In this document: positions 7,200-10,262 of the stretch, piece after piece
Layout of the letters: every line of letters begins with the position of its first letter
How positions within the stretch are numbered: position 1 is the stretch's first letter
Assembly: GCA_004212135.1 (NCBI GenBank)
Contig: RXIE01000140.1
Span: 1-10,262 of the forward strand
Length of the DNA: 10,262 bases
Direction of reading: 5' to 3'
From: Candidatus Methanophagales archaeon ANME-1-THS
Lineage (GTDB): Archaea; Halobacteriota; Syntropharchaeia; Alkanophagales; Methanospirareceae
Made by a program: the position numbers and the translations under genes
Notes under the pieces: model-generated
Told to the model about the DNA's origin: nothing
What the model saw: only the letters and a program-made list of their open reading frames with translations
Databases searched by the model: none

Positions 7200-9323
7200 A
7201 TGACGCATCACATTAGAAGGGAGATATTGCCTTTTACCGCGATCGTTGGGCAGGAGCGGATGAAGAAAGCGCTCATTTTGAATGCTATTAACCCCCGAAT
7301 AGGCGGAGTGCTCATTCGAGGTGAGAAAGGAACTGCGAAGTCCACTGCTGTTCGGGCACTTGCAGAACTGCTGCCGGAGATCGAAGTGGTTAACGGGTGT
7401 CCATTCAATTGCAATCCTTATGACGAGCGGGAGATGTGCGACCTGTGCTGCGCTAAAAAGTCGAATGGAGAAAAGCTTGGGGTGGCGAAGCGAAGGATGT
7501 GGGTCGTGGACCTCCCGCTTGGTGCGACTGAAGACCGGGTCGTGGGCTCAATAGATGTTGAAAAGGCGATAAAAGAAGGAATAAAGGCGCTGGAGCCCGG
7601 AATATTGGCGGCTGCAAATCGAGGCATCCTCTATATTGACGAGGTAAATCTTCTTGATGACCACGTCGCCGATGTCATTTTAGATTCGGCTGCGATGTCA
7701 ATAAACGTTGTTGAGCGAGAAGGTGTCTCGGTTTCTCATCCCGCTAAATTCATCCTGGTGGGAACGATGAACCCCGAGGAAGGCGAGCTCAGACCCCAAC
7801 TCCTGGATCGATTTGGTCTTCAAGCGAGTGTAGAAAGTATAGCTGAAGCAGCGAAGAGGGTAGAAATAGTGAAGCTTGTGGGAAGTTTTGAAAAAAATCC
7901 TGCTGAATTCAAAGAACGATTCGAGGAGAAACAAGAAGAGGTGAGAGAGAGAATTGAGCATGCGAAACAGATTGTTAATGAGGTGGAGATTAGCGATGAG
8001 CTACTGGAACTAACCGCAGATACCTGCATTAAACTCGGCGTAAGGACACATAGAGCGGAGATCGTTATAGATAGAACCGCAAAAGCGATTGCTGCCTTTG
8101 ATGGCAGGAAAGAAGTCACCTTCGAGGACATAAAAGAGGCGATGGAATTAGCACTCCCGCACAGGATGCGAAGAAAGCCCTTTGAGCCGCCGCAGTTGGA
8201 TACCGAGAAACTCGATGAAATGATCTCAGACACGAAAAAGGAGCATAAAGAGGAGAAACAGGAGCATAAGCACCAGCAAAGGAAAGGACACGAACATGAA
8301 CAAGAACACACACCCTCGAATCCAAAAACTGAAGATACTAACAACAGGGACACTGAAAAAGAAAAAGAACCACAGAAGGAGTTTGTTCTTGACATAGGCG
8401 ACCCGATTGATACAGGAGCAGTAAGACAAAAACAGAAGAGAGATAGAATATATCGCAGGAAGCTATCCGGAAGGAGGATTCCCACACTCTCTCTTCGCAA
8501 TAACGGGAAGTATGCGCGCTATGGATTCCCGAGAGGAGAGATAAAGGATGTTGCGCTTGATGCTACGATACGTGCAGCGGCACCCTACCAGAAAGAGAGA
8601 AGGGGTGATTCTGATTTAAGCCCTTATAGGGCTTGCGGGGTCGTGGGGCGGAGCCCCACAGCAATTGTTATAAAATCGCAGGATATTCGGGAGAAGATCC
8701 GGGTAGGGAAAGTATCAACAGCGACGATCTTTGTTGTGGATGCCTCGGGTTCGATGGGTGCGAATCGAAGAATGGAGAGTGCAAAAGGTGCTGCTCTCTC
8801 ATTATTACTCGATTCGTACCAGCAGAGAGACAAGGTTGGGATGGTTGCGTTTCGAGGTAGCCAGGCGGACGTTTTGCTTCCGCTCTGTTCAAGCGTGGAT
8901 TTAGCATACAAAAGCTTGAAGGAACTCCCCACGGGCGGAAGAACACCCCTCTCAGCAGGTCTGGAGAGAGGACTGAATCTTCTGATGAGCGAGAAGAAGA
9001 AGGATGAGGGTGCGATACCCGTGCTGGTGTTGATATCCGATGGTCGTGCAAATGTCTCGAGAGGACCCGCAGAGATTAAAATGGAGTTGTTAGCGCTCGC
9101 GGAACAGGCACGAGCTAAGGGGATACAGGTGATTGTGATTGATACCGAGGTAGTCAAGAACTCATTTATACAGCTGCAGCTTGGCTATTGCAGAGAGATA
9201 GCGCGCTATTCAGGGGGAAGATATTATCCCCTCGCGGATTTAACACCGCAGGCAGTGCATGATATTGTTATCCGGGAGCGAGAGCGAAGCGTATTGAATG
9301 ATTTGCAGGCTCTTTGGGGATGA
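7200..9323 (+). CDS. chlD: Fused ChlI/ChlD-type chelatase AAA+ and VWA subunit
   Basis: A 707-residue protein that powers and couples metal insertion by CobN. An N-terminal AAA+ domain covers about 1-325: Walker A GEKGTAKST (41-49), Walker B ILYIDEVN (143-150), sensor 1 VGTMNPEEGELRPQ and the LDRF arginine (R204). An AAA-lid helical bundle is followed by a charged, His/Glu/Lys/Gln-rich linker (about 345-395, six His between 349 and 370). The VWA domain has a full MIDAS: DASGSMG (514-520), GGRTP (T582) and SDGRANV (D614). A Cys group, C67, C71, C80, C83 and C84, sits in the insertion after Walker A. This is the combined equivalent of CobS/CobT or BchI/BchD; Mg-chelatase names are inherited, and with CobN next door cobalt is likelier. 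Residues 473-487 are encoded by a GC-rich hairpin pair that looks inserted. ATG 7200 has AGAGGAG three bases upstream. The permease gene follows after one base, so the two are co-transcribed. Confidence 0.92.
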   Translation: MTHHIRREILPFTAIVGQERMKKALILNAINPRIGGVLIRGEKGTAKSTAVRALAELLPEIEVVNGCPFNCNPYDEREMCDLCCAKKSNGEKLGVAKRRMWVVDLPLGATEDRVVGSIDVEKAIKEGIKALEPGILAAANRGILYIDEVNLLDDHVADVILDSAAMSINVVEREGVSVSHPAKFILVGTMNPEEGELRPQLLDRFGLQASVESIAEAAKRVEIVKLVGSFEKNPAEFKERFEEKQEEVRERIEHAKQIVNEVEISDELLELTADTCIKLGVRTHRAEIVIDRTAKAIAAFDGRKEVTFEDIKEAMELALPHRMRRKPFEPPQLDTEKLDEMISDTKKEHKEEKQEHKHQQRKGHEHEQEHTPSNPKTEDTNNRDTEKEKEPQKEFVLDIGDPIDTGAVRQKQKRDRIYRRKLSGRRIPTLSLRNNGKYARYGFPRGEIKDVALDATIRAAAPYQKERRGDSDLSPYRACGVVGRSPTAIVIKSQDIREKIRVGKVSTATIFVVDASGSMGANRRMESAKGAALSLLLDSYQQRDKVGMVAFRGSQADVLLPLCSSVDLAYKSLKELPTGGRTPLSAGLERGLNLLMSEKKKDEGAIPVLVLISDGRANVSRGPAEIKMELLALAEQARAKGIQVIVIDTEVVKNSFIQLQLGYCREIARYSGGRYYPLADLTPQAVHDIVIRERERSVLNDLQALWG
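8618..8659 (+). repeat. Tandem GC-rich hairpins inside the chlD frame
   Basis: AAGCCC-TTATA-GGGCTT (8618-8634) and GTGGGGC-GGA-GCCCCAC (8643-8659) are two perfect stems eight bases apart. The stretch is much more GC-rich than its surroundings, stays in frame, and encodes residues of the segment LSPYRACGVVGRSPT (473-487) between the APYQKERRG region and AIVIKSQDIREK. It resembles a palindromic repeat element inserted into a coding gene. Whether it recurs in the genome cannot be seen here. Confidence 0.6.
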
Positions 9324-9324
9324 A

Positions 9325-10262
9325 ATGAACGCGCGTACAGAAACTCTATCTGGAACGAGAACAAAGAGATCAGAGATAAGAGAGGAGTATAAGAGATTTA
9401 TCGGGAGAAAAATCGTTTTTATTCTCTCTTCGCTCATCTTAATTTTCATCATCGCCGGTATATCCACAACGCTCGGCTCGTATCCCATTACGGTCACCGA
9501 GGTATACTCGATAATATGGCGTGGCCTCTTTCACAATCCAGAGACGACCAAAGAGATTGTCGTCTGGAACTTGCGGTTGCCTCGCATCATACTGGGCATT
9601 TTAGCGGGCATAGGACTCGCGATCGCAGGCTCGATGACGCAGGGTATATTAAGAAACCCGCTTGCCAGTCCATTTACCTTAGGCATCGCGTCAGGCGCTG
9701 GATTTGGCGCTGCTATCGCCATTCTTTTGAGCAAAGGTATCGTCGGCGGTGAATATTTAATAATCGGAAATGCATTCATCTTCTCATTGATCCCCACGTT
9801 CATTATCGTCGGATTGACGCGTTTCAGGAGAGCAACGCCTGAAACGATGATCCTCGCAGGTATTGCCATGATGTACATCTTCAGTGCGGCAACAACGCTC
9901 TTGATGTATTTCTCAGAATCAGATGCGATGAAGGCTGCTTATTTCTGGATGGTTGGGGACCTTGGAAGGGCGTCGTGGGATGCTCTACTCCCTATATCTC
10001 TTGTTCTTGCAGGCTGCTTCTTCCCCCTTATGTGGAAGGCATGGGATGTCAATGCGATGGGTGCGGGAGACGAGACTGCGAAGAGCCTCGGCATAAATGT
10101 GGAGCGAAGCAGAATCTTCATAATGACCGTTTCCTCTTTCCTGACCGCTTCTATCATATGCTTCACCGGGACCATTGGATTTATCTGTTTGGTTGCACCT
10201 CACATGAGCCGTATGGTTATAGGAGGAGATAACCGATTTTTAATCCCTGCTTCTGGTCTCGT
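9325..10262 (+). CDS. FecCD/BtuC-type ABC transporter permease, 3' end cut by the window
   Basis: The frame stays open to the last base (312 complete codons; the family is about 330-360, so only the last segment is missing). After a basic N-terminal tail (1-29) come membrane segments at about 30-50, 88-104, 115-136, 143-165, 174-195, 221-236 and 264-290. Family signatures are NLRLPRIILGILAGIGLAIA (82-101), GSMTQGILRNPLASPFTLGI (102-121), the ATPase-coupling loop GAGDETAKSLGI (246-257), and GFICLVAPHMSR (285-296). It forms a homodimeric channel for a ferric siderophore, cobamide or haem. ATG 9325 lies one base after the chlD stop with GGGGATGA overlapping, suggesting translational coupling. 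An ATPase and possibly a binding protein should follow outside the window. Joined to a chelatase operon, cobamide or metal-chelate uptake is plausible, but ligand choice cannot be read from the sequence. Confidence 0.92.
   Translation, partial: MNARTETLSGTRTKRSEIREEYKRFIGRKIVFILSSLILIFIIAGISTTLGSYPITVTEVYSIIWRGLFHNPETTKEIVVWNLRLPRIILGILAGIGLAIAGSMTQGILRNPLASPFTLGIASGAGFGAAIAILLSKGIVGGEYLIIGNAFIFSLIPTFIIVGLTRFRRATPETMILAGIAMMYIFSAATTLLMYFSESDAMKAAYFWMVGDLGRASWDALLPISLVLAGCFFPLMWKAWDVNAMGAGDETAKSLGINVERSRIFIMTVSSFLTASIICFTGTIGFICLVAPHMSRMVIGGDNRFLIPASGL

Noticed and set aside
7820..8500. 226-codon minus-strand ORF rich in Ser, Cys and Phe
   Set aside because: It is the complement of the Glu/Lys/His-rich linker and lid of the chelatase motor; the composition is what antisense of such codons gives.
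1..10262. CRISPR array, tRNA, rRNA or cobalamin riboswitch
   Set aside because: No regularly spaced repeats, no cloverleaf or rRNA-like sequence, and no B12-box-like leader before cobN or chlD was seen.

Overview
The window (10,262 bp, moderate GC) reads as archaeal DNA. Evidence: archaeal TATA boxes (for example TTTATATA preceded by an A-rich BRE-like stretch), strong GGAGGTGA-type ribosome binding sites, U-tract termination rather than rho-independent hairpins, and gene families typical of methane-metabolising Euryarchaeota (methanogens or ANME-type archaea). That placement is an inference from gene content and codon style; no rRNA is present.

Layout. (1) Positions 1 to about 300 hold the decayed remains of an ABC-transporter substrate-binding protein of the iron/cobalamin type, broken by frameshifts, a 16-bp duplication and deletions. 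(2) Positions 387-1337 encode a multi-pass 'nucleoside recognition/Gate' membrane protein (COG3366-like). (3) Positions 1417-5127 encode a 1236-residue CobN-type large chelatase subunit with its own TATA box and SD. (4) On the minus strand are two unrelated proteases: a small retropepsin-like clan AA protein (5173-5559) whose D-T-G motif reads D-A-G, and a secreted trypsin-like serine protease (5781-6752) with a full catalytic triad and its own promoter. (5) Positions 6837-7000 are a 164-bp element bounded by 17-bp imperfect inverted repeats, probably an IS5-like remnant or MITE. It is followed by an AT-rich regulatory stretch. (6) Positions 7200-9323 encode a fused ChlI/ChlD-type protein (AAA+ motor, charged linker, VWA domain). 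(7) One base later, a FecCD/BtuC-type permease starts at 9325 and runs off the window.

How it fits together. CobN plus an AAA+/VWA partner are the parts of an ATP-driven class I chelatase that inserts a metal (usually Co2+) into a tetrapyrrole. The flanking permease and ruined binding protein point to uptake of a cobamide, metal chelate or siderophore. The chelatase genes are split by a reverse-oriented protease pair and a mobile-element scar. The most notable points are the two cysteine clusters in CobN together with one in its motor partner, a pair of GC-rich hairpins inserted in frame between the motor linker and the VWA domain, the decaying binding-protein gene, and the altered active site of the aspartic-protease-like protein.
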